Shown: piece by piece, positions 22,857 through 35,072 of the stretch
Layout: each line of letters starts with the position of its first letter
Numbering within the stretch: the stretch's first letter is position 1
Assembly: GCF_032362555.1 (NCBI RefSeq)
Contig: NC_083512.1
Span: 4,638,001-4,702,000, forward strand
Source: Amyelois transitella
Lineage: Eukaryota > Arthropoda > Insecta > Lepidoptera > Pyralidae
DNA length: 64,000 bases
Direction of reading: 5' to 3'
Notes under the pieces: generated by a model
The model's input: the letters and a program-made list of their open reading frames with translations, nothing else
The model's database searches: none
Told to the model about the DNA's origin: nothing
Position numbers and translations under genes: made by a program

Positions 22857-24654
22857 TTATATTTTGTTACTTATTTATTATAAAAGTCCCTCGAATGATT
22901 TGCTTTATTGATTATTTCTTACACACGAACATGACCTTTTTTCAAAACGCTAAAGATATGAATGATATAATTGTAATTTCTATGAAGCCCTACTGCCAAA
23001 AAAGATTCTTATTTTAAATATCTGAACCTTCTGCTAAATACAGACTGGGCCAAAGCGTTCATACAATTTATTACGAAATACCTACGTGGCGTATGCGTGG
23101 TCATGTGTACCCGTGCGTATTGAACCGATATTCGATGTTCTCTCCTCTGACAGTGTTGTATGCACCAGAAGGGGATTCGTTACAGATTAACCTTGATCCT
23201 GTGCATTGGCCGTTTTAGTTTCTAATTTCTGCACACAAACCCCGCCTTGGTCTGTAATTGGTTTGGTCCGTTTTGATCGGTGGCGTTAGATACAGTTGTA
23301 TCTTCGACTCAGTCAACCACGTGGTATGGTAATCTAATATTCAGATTTCTGTGGTGAATGTTCAAATATTTAATTCAGTTTTATATAGTTACAATAATTC
23401 GTATTTATAGATAAACACAGTCATTAACATAAAATATATGGTAATAACCACTAAAGATACTCTAGATAAAATCAACAATCTTTCATTGATTAAAAATGGC
23501 TTTTTAGTGGTGAGTGTAGGTACACAATTTCTATAGTAGTAAATTCTGAAAATATTGGCCCTATTTTACTATAATTTATATTAATCAGGAGTACACATAC
23601 TTAGTTGATGTTATAGTTAATTTGCTCCGGGGATTTATTTTTTAGTATTCCCACAAAAGCGAAGCCACGAGTGAGTATATGTATATGCCGAATCAAGTAG
23701 ATGACAACAAGAAGGGTGAATAAATTTGTCTGGTGGTGACATTGGGAAATTCTTCATTCCGTATTACGACGCATGACTGTGTCATGTGATCAGAAGCCAA
23801 CGAACTATTAATGATACCTACAGTCAAAATTATATTCTAATTAAATTATTAATTCTATGTATGCACAATAAAAATCTTCTGTAATGCATAGATACCGCTC
23901 AATGTAACCTCAAGATTTCCACCATGAAAGTTTATCATATAGGTAAGTTGTCTTTTATTGTAAGTGTTCATCTTGCTTACCCCTGAAATGCTCTTATAAT
24001 TTCATTCTTGTTAGTAAATTCATACTAAAATTATAATTGAGTAAGTTGTATATGTTTCTTTGTTCGCTATCTTTACTTTATGTTTTAACCAATATTCAAG
24101 AAATGTGGCATATACTTACATAGTCTAAAGTATTGTGCGATTTACGAGAAAACATGATGTTCGCGAGCAGAGCCGCAGACTCTAGTTTAAAACAAAAATG
24201 TATCCACATCTTAAAACAAAAATATAATTGGCAATAAAAAATTATAAATATTAGCAAATCAACAAAAAGTTGAATACTAGTATCTGAAAACAGCTAACGC
24301 TATATACTGTACAGTGACATTAAAATTTACTAGCATAACTGGGAAGCCTATCGCAATTTGATTAAATTTTTAGGTTCACAGGAAATCCTTTATAATCTAT
24401 AAGCCTTTATGTACTAGAATAAAATCCATGTGTGTATGTGTGCGTATGTAGGTTGTCAGACAAATCTCTAATCAAACATGTAGCAGCTCAATTAATTATG
24501 AACTGAAATGCTCGTATGACTGCTCGTTAACCTGCTTTATTAATGCCTGGCAAATCCTGACAACTATAATTTTGTAAAGCTGCCGCCATGTTTAACTATA
24601 CGAATATAAGTATGTTTATATGGATATTATCTCAATTCCATATTAAATCATACA

Positions 24655-24750
24655 GCTGCCTTACAGCCTTTTCAAGACTGCTGGCTCTGTCTATCCGCTA
24701 AAGGCGCGATTACGCGCATTACATACACATGATATGTATGTAATACGAAA
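24655..24750 (+). repeat. 3'-end fragment of the RTE-tailed SINE
   Basis: It reads CAGCTGCCTTACAGCCTTTT, CAAGACTGCTGGCTCTGTCT, then an altered CGCGATTACG and ATGTATGTAAT. It matches the 3' third of the SINE. A short ATTACATACA/TGTATGTAAT inverted pair forms the end. Confidence 0.6.
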
Positions 24751-27700
24751 TAAAAATGTATACATTCAACATGGTTGATTTTTTAACACAACGGTTGAGA
24801 TTTTCCATTGGTTTAACAGTAAAAATCAAATAAATAGATGGGTAAGTATCGAGTTAATTTTTTTTTTTAACAATATTCCTAAAATAGTGGAATTATAAAT
24901 TTTGTTAAGTTTAATTAAGCCATTCCCTAATGACCACAAAAGCCCATTTAAATGGAGTGACATATTCTCTACACCGGACAGTTTCATATAAAACCTTTAC
25001 AGATAATATGATGTGACCGCATGTATCAACGGGGCGCTTACAGGATATCGTAATTGACATGTCATGACCAGTTGCGGACACAAAGGGGCAGAGATTGTAG
25101 AAAATTTTCAGCCCACTAACATGGATAATACAAGTTTACTGGACTAAATATTTCATCTTTATAATAGGACAGTGACTGAACATTTGACTCTTAATACCAA
25201 CACACAATTCAACCGCTGGGTCTACTAGAGGTATAAATTGGCATTAAGATACCTTATATGGTAAGGATAGTAGCAGTAAGGGTGCAATAGAAAAGGATTG
25301 TAACCGTAATCTCTCCGGGGACGGTTTTTCGTTTAATGAGGGTGGAGCCGCGATCTTGTTCTATATAAAACAACCGCCGGTTTTTTCCCCGCTGTAATAT
25401 TGTGGACATATTTCATGTTTATTTTGGATAATTATTAATAATGTTCGTTGTCAAAAGTGGCCAAAAGGAGGTCATTTTTACGTAGCTTACATGAAGTCCA
25501 GAGTACATTATAGAAGTCAGTGTTCTAGCCTGATCATATCGGTTGGGAAATAAGTTTCACTATTACCGCTGGGGTCCGTGCGGTAGAAAAGTAAATGCAG
25601 AAATGTCGAGCTTATCTTGAGCAAAATGGTTATTATATCAAAGGTTTAAATGACCGTTTGTTAGTTGCGTCTGCGTATGACACACAGAACTGTAATTCGC
25701 GTTATATATCTACATTTGGATTTCTATGTAAAACTGTCCAGCTACTTCGTTTCGTTTTTGTTGTTTTAATTATTTAATAACGTTGCCATAAACTTTTTCT
25801 TTCTGAACTTATCATACCTATGAACATTCTTATATTTTTAAATTAAACTTCATCATTTTCTTTTAATTTCATCAGAATCAGATCACCGGTTCGAAAGTTA
25901 CCACGTTACAAATGTACATATATACATAAATGTTTTTGCCCCAATTTGATCGGTAGACCTCACCACTTCGCTCACCGAGTTAAATAACATATACTGTTAT
26001 TATTAATTGGGTATGTGTTGATTAAACTTTAATAAAAAAATATCTGCATCCTCACTTCTCTCTTCTCACAACAAGCCATTAACATCGTATCGCAGCAGGT
26101 CCATCGCAGCCGGATCACCTAATAATTTTTTTTAATATTATGTCATCATTTATTTGTCTTCTAAAATGTATTCTGGACTACATTATTATGTAAATTTCAT
26201 AGATGAAAGTCATATTAAACGTCGAGTAAAGGAAGGACACGTGCCACGTCCGCTAGTCACCGCAGTCGGTTTGAGCGACGTCTTATTTCCGTCCTGACAC
26301 TAGCGACATCTATGCTAGTAGGTAATAGTCATATTTTGTGATACGTTTTACTCATAGGCAACTTAAAAACTATTGACCGACAATTTGATGCAATAATAAT
26401 GTTTTTAATTTTCAAACACTTTGTTTGTGGGTGACATATTATACTTTTTGTCTTTTAAGAAAAGTCAAGTTACTTATTAGAAAATTAAAATTTTTAAAAA
26501 TTTAAAAAGGTCGAGGGAAGAAAAGATTGAAATTCAATACGATACGATTTAGAACAAAAAATATTATTATGTATATTTATTTAATTTCTTACAGTAAAAA
26601 TAAACATTGTACTTACATTGTGGTTACATTAAGAAAACAAATGTAAAGATAGAGATATACGTGTTTTATTATCAAAAGAGCAAAAATATAAAAACTAACC
26701 GAAATAAGAAAATAATAATTGCCTTAATTCGTCACCATTTTTAAATTAGCATTTAAAATACGTAAACCACACGAATCTCGTACCTACACATTGTAAGCTA
26801 AGAAGCGGACCACGGGCCCCAAACATGGCCCCTAACGGGCCCAAGGACGCAACCGGGAACACGCTCAGAAGAAAGAGAGACAGATCCTGTTCATACATAA
26901 TAACATAATGTTTTCTATTAAGAATCACTACATAAATAGAATCTACATAAATTTATGACACTCAAACACACTCTTTTTTGAGTGAATTTTTGAGTATCAC
27001 TGATTTACATATGTATATTCTATTTATGTACTGATATTTATGTGAATTTTTGATTTGCACAACAAACTCGTGCTTCATTGAATAGTTTCCTTATTTTTTG
27101 TTTGACGATTGACAATAAAAATATAAAAAATGCGGTTTTAGATTCAATTTTATTTTCTTAAAAGTTTGTTTTTGTTTAGAATGTGTATCTGCACCTTTAT
27201 TGTTACATCAATGTGTTTCGCTCGCACCACGTTGGGCGCCAATTTTACGTGACTTGAATGTAGAGCGGTGTTTGCAATCTCCTTGCTAGTTCCAAAATAA
27301 TGAATGTTGTATAAACAATACTTACAGCCATTTACAAAATTAGTTGCAATGTATTGGAGTAGAAAAAAATAAACGCATTCAGACAGCTGAAGAAGGAGAG
27401 AAAAATAACAGACCAATGATTTTGGAACAAATTAGAATATTTTTGTGCAGGTAAACTTAAGCTAGAGAACTTTTTAATACCGGTTTTTTATTACGGCTTA
27501 TACCTAAATATGTTAATTATGACTTATGAACCAAATATAAAAATTATACATAAATAAATATTACTTTGCACAAAAATTCTTGTACAATAGTTTAACACTA
27601 CTTAATCATCAATTCCTTTAATGATTTTATCAAGAAATATGGACAGGAAATAGGTAATTACGAGATATATTTTATCACTGTCTTTATCACTTAATTCTTC

Positions 27701-27823
27701 TTTATCTGTGCAATGTGTACCTACACGAACAATAAATACATCTTTATACTCGTTACTACGACGATGCTTTAAATATTTATCAGGAATAATTCATTTTCAC
27801 GTATTATCAGATTTTAATACAAT

Positions 27824-27834
27824 TAATTACTCAT
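27824..27834. repeat. Left target-site duplication of RTE copy 2
   Basis: TAATTACTCAT here is repeated exactly at 29600-29610. Confidence 0.9.
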
Positions 27835-29599
27835 TAATTACTATAACCAGAGAGCTGACTAGGATCAGATGCCAGGATGGTAGCGTTGTGAAAGGAGAAG
27901 AATGTGTACTAAAGATATGGAAGGACTATTTTGAAAGTTTATTTGAAAAAAAGAAAGGAAATAAGAAAGATTTCTGCTATAGCGAAGAAAAAGAGAATGA
28001 GATGGAAGGCGAAATTGAAATGTTCGAAATTGTGGAAGCACTTAAGAGTATGAAAGCGGGAAAGGCTGCTGGGTGTGATAGAGTGTCGGTCGAGATGCTT
28101 AAAGCAGGAAAAGGCGTAGTAGCTAGTCAGTTGTACTGCCTTTTCAATTTGTGTTGGAGAAGCGGCCGAGTACCAAAAGATTGGTGTAAGGCTGTTATCG
28201 TGCCACTTTACAAAGGAAAAGGGTCACAGCTGGACTGCAAAAATTATCGTGGTATAAGCCTGCTTAGCGTCGTCGGCAAATTGTATGCTAAGGTATTGAT
28301 TAATAGAGTCAGGAATGAAACTGATGACAAAATATGGGATGCTCAAGCGGGATTTCGAAAGGGAATGGGATGTACTGATCAGGTCTTTTCCTTGCGGTGC
28401 ATAGCCGAAAAGTTTTTGGCCAAGAGTCAAAAAGTCTATTGCACATTCGTAGATCTGGAAAAGGCCTATGACAGAGTTGAGAGGAATGAATTGTGGTCAG
28501 CACTTTCTATGCATGGGGTGAGCAGTCTCTTAATACGAGCACTGAAATCCTTATATGAGGATTCGAGTGCTTGTGTCAGGATAAACGGAGCGCACACTGA
28601 GTGGTTTAAGATTGAGAAAGGCGTTAGGCAAGGATGTGTTGCGTCACCGTGGCTGTTCAACCTATTTATGGATAGCTGTTTGACAGATTTGAAAGAGTCT
28701 AAAAGTGGATTAAGGATGAATGAGTTACTCGTCAAATGTCTGCTCTATGCCGACGATCAGGTTATACTGGCGTCATCAGCGGAGGAGTTACAGGAGATGG
28801 TAAACTGTATGCATGAAGCTTTAAAAGAGAAAGGAATGAAAGTGAACGTAAGTAAAACTAAAACACTGGTTTTTGAAATGGAGAAAGAAATGACAGCATG
28901 TAATATTTTGATTGGAGGAGAAAAAGTGGAGCAAGTGAAAGAGTTTGTATATCTAGGATCAAAGTTTACATCAGATGGCAAGTATGATAGTGATATTGAA
29001 AGGAGAGTGAACGCGGGGAACATGGTGAATGGAGCTTTGCATGCCTTTATGAGCAGTCAGAAACTATCCAAAAAGGCTCGACTGGCTGTGCACAGGGGCG
29101 TGTTGGTCCCGACATTAATGTATGGGAGTGAAAGTTGGGTATGGCAAAAGAAGCATGAAAGCAGAATAAATGCAGTGGAAATGAGAGCGTTAAGGAGTAT
29201 GATGGGTGTGAAATTGAGTGACAGGATAAGGAACAGCGTGATAAGGGAATGTTGTGATGTGAAAGAAGATGTAGTTACAGGAATAGAAAAGGGTATGTTA
29301 AGATGGTTCGGTCATGTGGAGAGGATGAATGAAAGCAGGTTGACTAAGCAGATATACAAGGAGAGTGTGGAGGGAAAGGTCGGAGTGGGAAGACCTAGAC
29401 GAACGTATCTTGATCAAATTAAGGACGTCCTGGTAAAGGGTCAGGTCAAAAGTACCCGAAACCGCCGAGCTTGTATGAAGAGAGTTATGAATGTGGACGA
29501 AGCGAAAGAAGTATGCAGAGATCGTGGCAAGTGGAAAGAGGTAGTCTCTGCCTACCCCTCCGGGAAAGAGGCGTGATTTTATGTATGTATGTATGTATG
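27835..29599 (+). mobile_element. 5'-truncated RTE-clade non-LTR retrotransposon, copy 2
   Basis: The element is bounded by an exact 11-bp duplication and starts about at the ATAACCAGAGAGCTGAC seen at 8580 in copy 1. It runs without interruption to the (ATGT)n tail. The endonuclease and N-terminal linker are missing. It preserves the site into which a SINE jumped in copy 1, and so shows the empty allele of that event. Confidence 0.94.
28002..29576 (+). CDS. RTE reverse transcriptase (truncated ORF, RT domain intact)
   Basis: From the first ATG (28002) the frame gives 524 aa holding the complete reverse transcriptase core and C-terminal domain: NYRGISLLSVVGKLYAKVL, AGFRKGMGCTDQVF, TFVDLEKAYDRVE (motif A Asp), GVRQGCVASPWLFN, LLYADDQVILA (YADD), NVSKTKTLVF and a thumb region, then RWFGHVERM and GRPRRTYLDQ. 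It copies element RNA into DNA at a nicked target; without the endonuclease this copy cannot do so alone. The frame is open further upstream to 27708 through host flank, but that extension has no ATG. No internal stop is present. The stop codon is about 23 bp from the element end, so essentially no 3' UTR exists. Confidence 0.93.
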   Translation: MEGEIEMFEIVEALKSMKAGKAAGCDRVSVEMLKAGKGVVASQLYCLFNLCWRSGRVPKDWCKAVIVPLYKGKGSQLDCKNYRGISLLSVVGKLYAKVLINRVRNETDDKIWDAQAGFRKGMGCTDQVFSLRCIAEKFLAKSQKVYCTFVDLEKAYDRVERNELWSALSMHGVSSLLIRALKSLYEDSSACVRINGAHTEWFKIEKGVRQGCVASPWLFNLFMDSCLTDLKESKSGLRMNELLVKCLLYADDQVILASSAEELQEMVNCMHEALKEKGMKVNVSKTKTLVFEMEKEMTACNILIGGEKVEQVKEFVYLGSKFTSDGKYDSDIERRVNAGNMVNGALHAFMSSQKLSKKARLAVHRGVLVPTLMYGSESWVWQKKHESRINAVEMRALRSMMGVKLSDRIRNSVIRECCDVKEDVVTGIEKGMLRWFGHVERMNESRLTKQIYKESVEGKVGVGRPRRTYLDQIKDVLVKGQVKSTRNRRACMKRVMNVDEAKEVCRDRGKWKEVVSAYPSGKEA

Positions 29600-29610
29600 T
29601 AATTACTCAT
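29600..29610. repeat. Right target-site duplication of RTE copy 2
   Basis: TAATTACTCAT, identical to 27824-27834. Confidence 0.9.
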
Positions 29611-29849
29611 AATGTGTATATGGGTACATAACATGTTGTAACATAATTTTTTTGATTGCAGTTGTGTCATCGTTATCAAAAGAAGAAATATAAGAATTTT
29701 AGAAAAGTACGCATAAATGTAGAAAAAAAACATACAACAAATTAGATTAATTTAAAGTAATAAAGCTAAATGTGACACATTAATATTTATTAGTATTTCC
29801 TATTTCGATCATATAAGTCTAGTGACTGGTTTCTCTTCTCAAAATATAT

Positions 29850-29855
29850 TTTATT
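29850..29855 (-). terminator. Possible polyadenylation signal of the proximal protease gene
   Basis: TTTATT on the plus strand gives AATAAA on the gene strand, about 92 bp past the stop codon. Confidence 0.35.
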
Positions 29856-29946
29856 TAAATTTTGCCTACTTAACTTAATACGAGTATCGCCTCACAGATA
29901 TACCGAATCATAAAGCTGGAATTCATTATATAGCACAAATTACATT

Positions 29947-32900
29947 TCAAGTACTCGATATCCAAGAGAGATATTGTGTTATCCTCACATAACCACTAGG
30001 GAAACTTAACCCGCAACCTGCGCCGAATGATGTCAATCCGATCTGAAAATATAATAGGAGTTTTAAATTATAATTCTAAAACAGTTCTTCCAAGGTAAGG
30101 ACTATATGCACTTATAAGAGAAATACTTAGATATTACAACTTCAACGAATTCTATATAGGTACAATTTTTTAAGGTTCAACATGCATACTTTGCTTTGAT
30201 AAAATTTAAGTAGAAAGGTTTTTTTAATGATAATTAGAAAATTATCACTTAAAAAAATAAACGAAAAGCTGAATGGCCAACTCACCAGTATTCTCCTATC
30301 ATTACTGATGGTCGTCAGAGGTCCACCAGAGTCACTGGCGCATATCCCGACCCCTCCTGATCCACTTGTGCAAATACTCTCATCTCGTGAACCAGTGGTT
30401 CCAAATAAGATTCCGCATTCAGCAGGCGTTATTACTTGGACGTCAACTGCTCTCAGGATTTGATTCCAATCTAAAGCTGGAGCTAAAATATAAATAGCAT
30501 ATTTTAATAGTAGCTTGCATTAAGATGAGGCCAAATAATGCAAGGATAGCGGCGCTCGGCCTACACATTCTGATAGATGGCATGATTTTATATATGTAAA
30601 ATTTAAGGTTATATTTACATTCTGGTGTGATGCCATAGCCTGAAGTTAATGCCATCTGTCCAGCAAAGTTATTAGAAACTTCGTCATTGCTTGGTAGAGC
30701 AATGGGTTGTATTACATCTGAAAAAAAAAGTATTAAAGTAAAATCTTCTTCCACTAGCTTAAGTTGGTGAAGTAATGTGGAATATTCTCTAATATTTACT
30801 TAAAGTCAATTATTTTGTCTTTCAGTAAGTTATTCATCCTAGCTTTTCACGTTGTTTGTTTTCCCTTTACGACTATTTCAAAGGCTTGATCTGCTCCCTA
30901 AGGGATAAAGGCGTCATATGGGACTTACAAAGAATGAAATTTGTTGTACAACCTACTACCAAAATGTGGCTTGAGATACTTCCAAATTTTTAATTCATCT
31001 ATACAAATAAAACTCTTTAGTTACTGCTAACTGATTGATTGACTGTCACACAGCCTTAACTGTTGGGTCTAGAGACTTGAAATTTAGTATTTAGGTTTCT
31101 TATGTGATCTAAGAAGGTATTAAGAGAGGATTCCCTGGAATTAACGGGATTTTAAGTTATACGAGGGCGGAGCTGCGGGCGTCGTCTATTACTCTTATAA
31201 GACTACAGTAATACTTACTTGTGAATGAAACAGTCGGTATATGAAGCATAGCGATATCATTGATATAGCTAGGGTCCCCAGCCGTGTATCCATGATGAGG
31301 AATGAAGTTTGTGGCGTTTACTCTGAGACCTCCGAAAAATACGTAGTTTGACCCCAAAGCCACGGTGTAAATCGCATCATCGAACTGACAGCTGGCTGCA
31401 GTAAGCACTCTTGTTGATGAGATGAGAGCACCCCCGCAGCACGAGAGAAAGACTGAAGGTACATCTATCACTATACCTGCCTGAGAAGGAGATAGATAAT
31501 AATTTATTGTAAAGGATTCTTTAAAAAAAGTATTTGGCAAGTTTGGTTTCATATTTTAAGCGTTTAACGAGTGAATTTTCTTTATATATCGAACAAAATA
31601 TAATCTAATATTTTATTGTGACTTGGTAAGAGATAGTTAAATTCCACCTCTATAAGTAAAAATATAATAAAATCAACTTTTACATAGTTATAATACATAT
31701 GTATACATATGTATTAAAATCAACTTTTAGTATTTACATAACACCACACAACACCTTCCTTTTAATATTTACAAAATAAAATATTTTTAGTAGATATGAT
31801 GTTAGGGGCAAAAAGTGACAACATATGAAACTGTACGCGATATTTTCAGAAATATAGACAGGTCAGCCATCGAAAGCAACGATACCCGGTTTAGTACTAA
31901 ACTTTGAAGCAATGAACATTAAGCTTGTTACATAAATGACCAAGCGAATATAACGTCCATTTTAAAGCATAGATTGTTGCGATGCAAAATGTGAACGGAA
32001 TATTCAGCAAACAAATAGGATCAGGTAACAAAGGATTTCTGAAAATCCTTCGTAAAAGGGGATGTGGCAAAATAATTACGCGAGCGAAGCCCGGAGCGCC
32101 ACAATTGAATTCGGATATTTGTTGTTTTTACGTTATAATTTTTTTATTACAAAATTACATTTATGTAATGTTACTACGTATAATTTATGTTATAGTTTTT
32201 GATTGCTTATTTGCCGGTCAGTTTTAAAGCACCTTTGTTCAGATTCCTTCTGGCGTTAGTCCCAGTTACGTACTCACCTCTCAGGAGAAGAACCCGAGTT
32301 ATTCATATGACCATGATCCTGGATTGGGTAAGTCGAATTTTTACACGAAGCGAAATATATACGGGACAGATTACAAAGATTGAGTTGAGCTTTTAAGTAA
32401 CTTCGAGATTTCTAATATGAGACTTAACGGTACTAAATTTTGTAATGAATACTTATATAGATACACATCTTATACCCAGGCAAATTTAGAAAATGTTCGC
32501 TTCTCATCATTCCCTAGCCGGAATTCGAACCTGAGATCTCCGGTGTCACAGACAAGCGTACTACCGCTGCTCCATAGATGCCGTCAAGTTACATTTAAGG
32601 GGTCTTTTCATATAAAAGATTCTGCTCATTATCTTTTATCAACTCTTTGTTTAAAAATATATTTAAGTGTTTTTCTTTGTTTAAAACAAATGTAAAAAGT
32701 ACCTGATAAGGAATTTCCGATATGTCAGTTATTGACCCTCCTGCAATTCTTTCTTCTTTAGCTATAGCAGCCTCTTCTAACTGCTTTAATTTTGTTGCTA
32801 GAGGTATTCCAATTTCTCTGTGATAATCACGAACTCCAATATTAGCACTGTATACAAGTACTGTTGATAACAATATTATTACTGGTACTAATTCTTTCAT
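29947..32900 (-). CDS. Serine protease homologue (chymotrypsin family, S1A) with catalytic His replaced by Ser
   Basis: Five exons (gene order): 32703-32900, 31219-31480, 30619-30717, 30286-30482 and 29947-30042. All junctions are GT/AG with phases 0,1,1,0, giving 283 aa. Residues 1-18 are a signal peptide. Residues 19-51 form a propeptide ending in Arg51, and the mature chain starts IAGGS. The catalytic His site reads LTAASC: Ser96 (codon AGC, 31391-31393) replaces His57. Asp141 (NDIAML) and Ser238 (CASDSGGPL) remain, but Ser236 replaces the oxyanion-hole Gly193. Gly is at the position equivalent to 189, as in chymotrypsin- or collagenase-like insect gut proteases. Without His57 the protein is probably not a protease; inactive homologues can act as regulators or decoys, but the role here is unknown. 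It is the tandem paralogue of the gene at 35082-38855. Introns hold SINE and Helitron-like debris. The frame is fully open, so it is not an obvious pseudogene. Confidence 0.92.
31005..31175 (+). repeat. Helitron-like non-autonomous repeat fragment in protease intron 2
   Basis: It contains ATAAAACTCTTTAGTTACTG, GATTGATTGACTGTCACACA, ACTTGAAATTTAG, TAAGAGAGGATT and ends GGGCGGAGCTGCGGGCGTCG. The blocks match the internally duplicated repeat at 42430-42900. The GC-rich '...GCTGCGGGC' end is common in lepidopteran Helitron derivatives. Confidence 0.45.
32236..32351 (+). repeat. Dispersed repeat (GACCATGAT / GGGTAAGTC family), copy 2
   Basis: It has TACTCACCTCTC, GACCATGATCCTGGATTG, GGGTAAGTCGAATTTTTACA and CGAAGCGA, in the same order as at 5488-5605. 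It lies in intron 1 of the proximal protease gene. Confidence 0.6.
32358..32587 (-). mobile_element. Diverged tRNA-derived SINE in protease intron 1
   Basis: On the minus strand it runs from CTTGACGGCATCTATGG through GGTTCGAATTCCGGC to a decayed body. Many substitutions show that it is old compared with the copies at 8685 and 33747. Confidence 0.75.
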
Positions 32901-32963
32901 TTTAACAAATTATTACTGCGTCCAGTCTATAGCAAATACTGATAATAAGAAATCAGTCAAAAA

Positions 32964-32975
32964 TCTTAAATACTC
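32964..32975 (-). promoter_or_regulatory. TATA-like core promoter of the proximal protease gene
   Basis: On the gene strand GAGTATTTAAGA lies about 64 bp before the ATG. A TCAGT initiator-like motif follows about 32 bp downstream of the TATTTAA. The same 12-mer sits at 38927-38938 before the paralogue, supporting a shared promoter element. Confidence 0.6.
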
Positions 32976-33740
32976 GTAGTATGGATAGTAAAATTCAGAT
33001 AAGATAAGCGTCATTGAGGTAAATAATTATAATCTGGTTCCAAGAAATGAAATCTCATTGTGTCATTTCCTTAAATATTGCGCTCTATCTATTGTCGTGT
33101 AAGCGTAAGTTTCGGAACTGTAAACTTTCTAATGCTATGTCAAAAATATAAACTGTCGATGATTTATATTGCTTTACCAATAATTATTGGAGGTTTTGCG
33201 ATATGATTACGCAAGTTCTGTACAGTTTTAGGGTTAAAACTACCAAACTAGGCATTCCTTCTATGACTTTACTTTCTTACCAAGTATCAGATGAATAAAG
33301 TAAGATCAATAATTACTTTTTTAAAACTAAACATGCATAAGATGTACATTATATGATGCTCCTTTTCAGAGAAGTAGGCATACGATAGTCATTCCACTTA
33401 CCACGGTCCTGCTAACATTTTCTATTATTTATACATATTCATCATTATTTTCATGTAATCTTTTTAGTTTTGGGTACTCTTGATCTACTCGTTCCAGAAA
33501 TTGAAGGTACGTTCGTCTTGTGAGTGGTTAACTGTTTATCGTAAACCGAAGTCAAAAGTATAAAAATAGTAATAAATCTCGCATTTTTTTTAAATCATCA
33601 TCAAAGCTATGTGGTTTAGGTCATCCTGCTAAACTTGGCAGGCAGATGTATATATATAAGGAAAATACATACATGTAAACATTGGAATAAATGCTATTTT
33701 TTAATTCAAAAATTTTATGATTTATATTCGTCATATAAAT
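32976..33740. other. Upstream flank of the proximal protease gene
   Basis: I see nothing coding. Enhancer elements for the protease gene may lie here, but none can be named. Confidence 0.35.
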
Positions 33741-33744
33741 GTTA

Positions 33745-33746
<2 letters not shown>

Positions 33747-33789
<43 letters not shown>

Positions 33790-34015
33790 TACACAGATTG
33801 AGTTAGCCTCGAAGTAAGTTCGAGACTTGTGTTACGAGATACTAACTCAACGATACTATATTTTTATAATAATAATAAATACTTATATAAATAAACATCC
33901 AGGACCCAGGCCAATCAGAAAAAGTTCTTTTCTCATCATGCCCTGGCCGGGATTCGAACCCGGGACCTCTGGTGTCACAGACAAGCGCACTACCGCTGCG
34001 CCACAGAGGCCGGCC
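33747..34015 (-). mobile_element. Full-length tRNA-derived SINE with target-site duplication
   Basis: Minus-strand element with a poly(A) tail (T run 33747-33782 on the plus strand), the complete body, box B-like GGTTCGAATCCC, box A-like GTGGCGCAGCGGTAG and 5' end CGGCCGGCCTCTGTGG. GTTATCT occurs at 33741-33747 and 34016-34022, a 7-bp target-site duplication. It is the best-preserved copy in the window. Confidence 0.9.
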
Positions 34016-34022
34016 GTTATCT

Positions 34023-35072
34023 AATTTATGTATTACGATTCTAATTAATCGGTTTATGATCTAATTATTTATCTTTATGACAGTTTTACTTTAATACAGT
34101 ATTATAATATAAGCCTATGCAGTTGCTGTCATCAGATATTTTTTCGTAGATAAAAATATGACTGACAGTTTAAATAGTCCGAAGTATTGAAAATTAAATC
34201 GAATTCCTTGTCTATCGTTCTTAGACTTAGCGTGACGATGCGCAAGCGCTGGCTTGATGAAGTCGTCTGGAAGGCTCTTGGAATGATTTTTAAAATGTGC
34301 AGATTCTGAAGTGTAACTATTTATAATAGAACTATCTATCCCATAAGTAATAACAGCAAAACTTGTTTATGCGGAGGTCAAAAATCAATAAAATCTAAGA
34401 TTGTGGTCTTGCCGGGGTTTGAATACATATGATTGATTGAACAATTTTCCTTTTTATTTTATTAATGAGTTTTTATCATTGATTTATCTTATCCCTCGTA
34501 CGATATGATTCGTAACATAGTTTATCTTTTGGTAAGACGCTCATAAATATAAATTTTAATCAAGAATTAACCATACTGTAATATACTCCTATAGAAAAAA
34601 TACTTCTTATAATATTTTGTCGAGTATGAACCTAAATTGTAGCAAATTGTAGACAAACAGAAACAAAAATATTGCATACACAAAGTGTTTAGTAGGTATA
34701 AGGAATGACATAGAGCAGTCACATTTATCGCGGACGGAGCAAAGGGCGAAAGCTAGTGTAACAAACCCCTTTACTTACACTACACACTTAACCTCATCAT
34801 ATACTAAATATTATTATTAGAACCGACCAAAAAGTATTGTACTAGCATCACAATTTTGGTTGACAATGTCAACTTTACATTAGCTAGAGAGAATTTTTTT
34901 AATGGAGTAATGCCTAATTTCAGTAATTACTATCTTTATGTGATTGTTGTACCTATATTATTATTGTCAATACGATTGGGAGTAAACCAACTGTTTTTAT
35001 GTTGATTTCTGTATTTCATTTATACCAACCGCTGTGTAATAAATAAGTAAATAAATCATAATATTTGAATTC
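34023..35072. other. Intergenic stretch downstream of the distal protease gene
   Basis: No coding sequence seen. Near 34730-34755 the string CGCGGACGGAGCAAAGGGCG followed by AAAGCTAGT resembles a Helitron 3' terminus (CTAG before T), but nothing upstream supports it. Confidence 0.35.

Larger units (their letters stand above)
21031..27823. other. Long gene-free stretch between the odorant receptor and RTE copy 2
   Basis: I see no supported exon over about 6.8 kb. It contains two repeat fragments (22717-22856, 24655-24750). A block at about 23040-23340 rich in CpG and with an E-box (CACGTG) and a TATATAAAA at about 25361 are possible regulatory sequences without any linked ORF. Confidence 0.4.

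Noticed and set aside
27708..28001. Host-derived N-terminus of a 622-aa RT fusion protein
   Set aside because: The extension has no ATG (the frame merely stays open from a GTG). Eukaryotic translation would start at 28002.
33827..34024. Small protein-coding ORF
   Set aside because: It lies entirely inside a tRNA-derived SINE read on the antisense strand.
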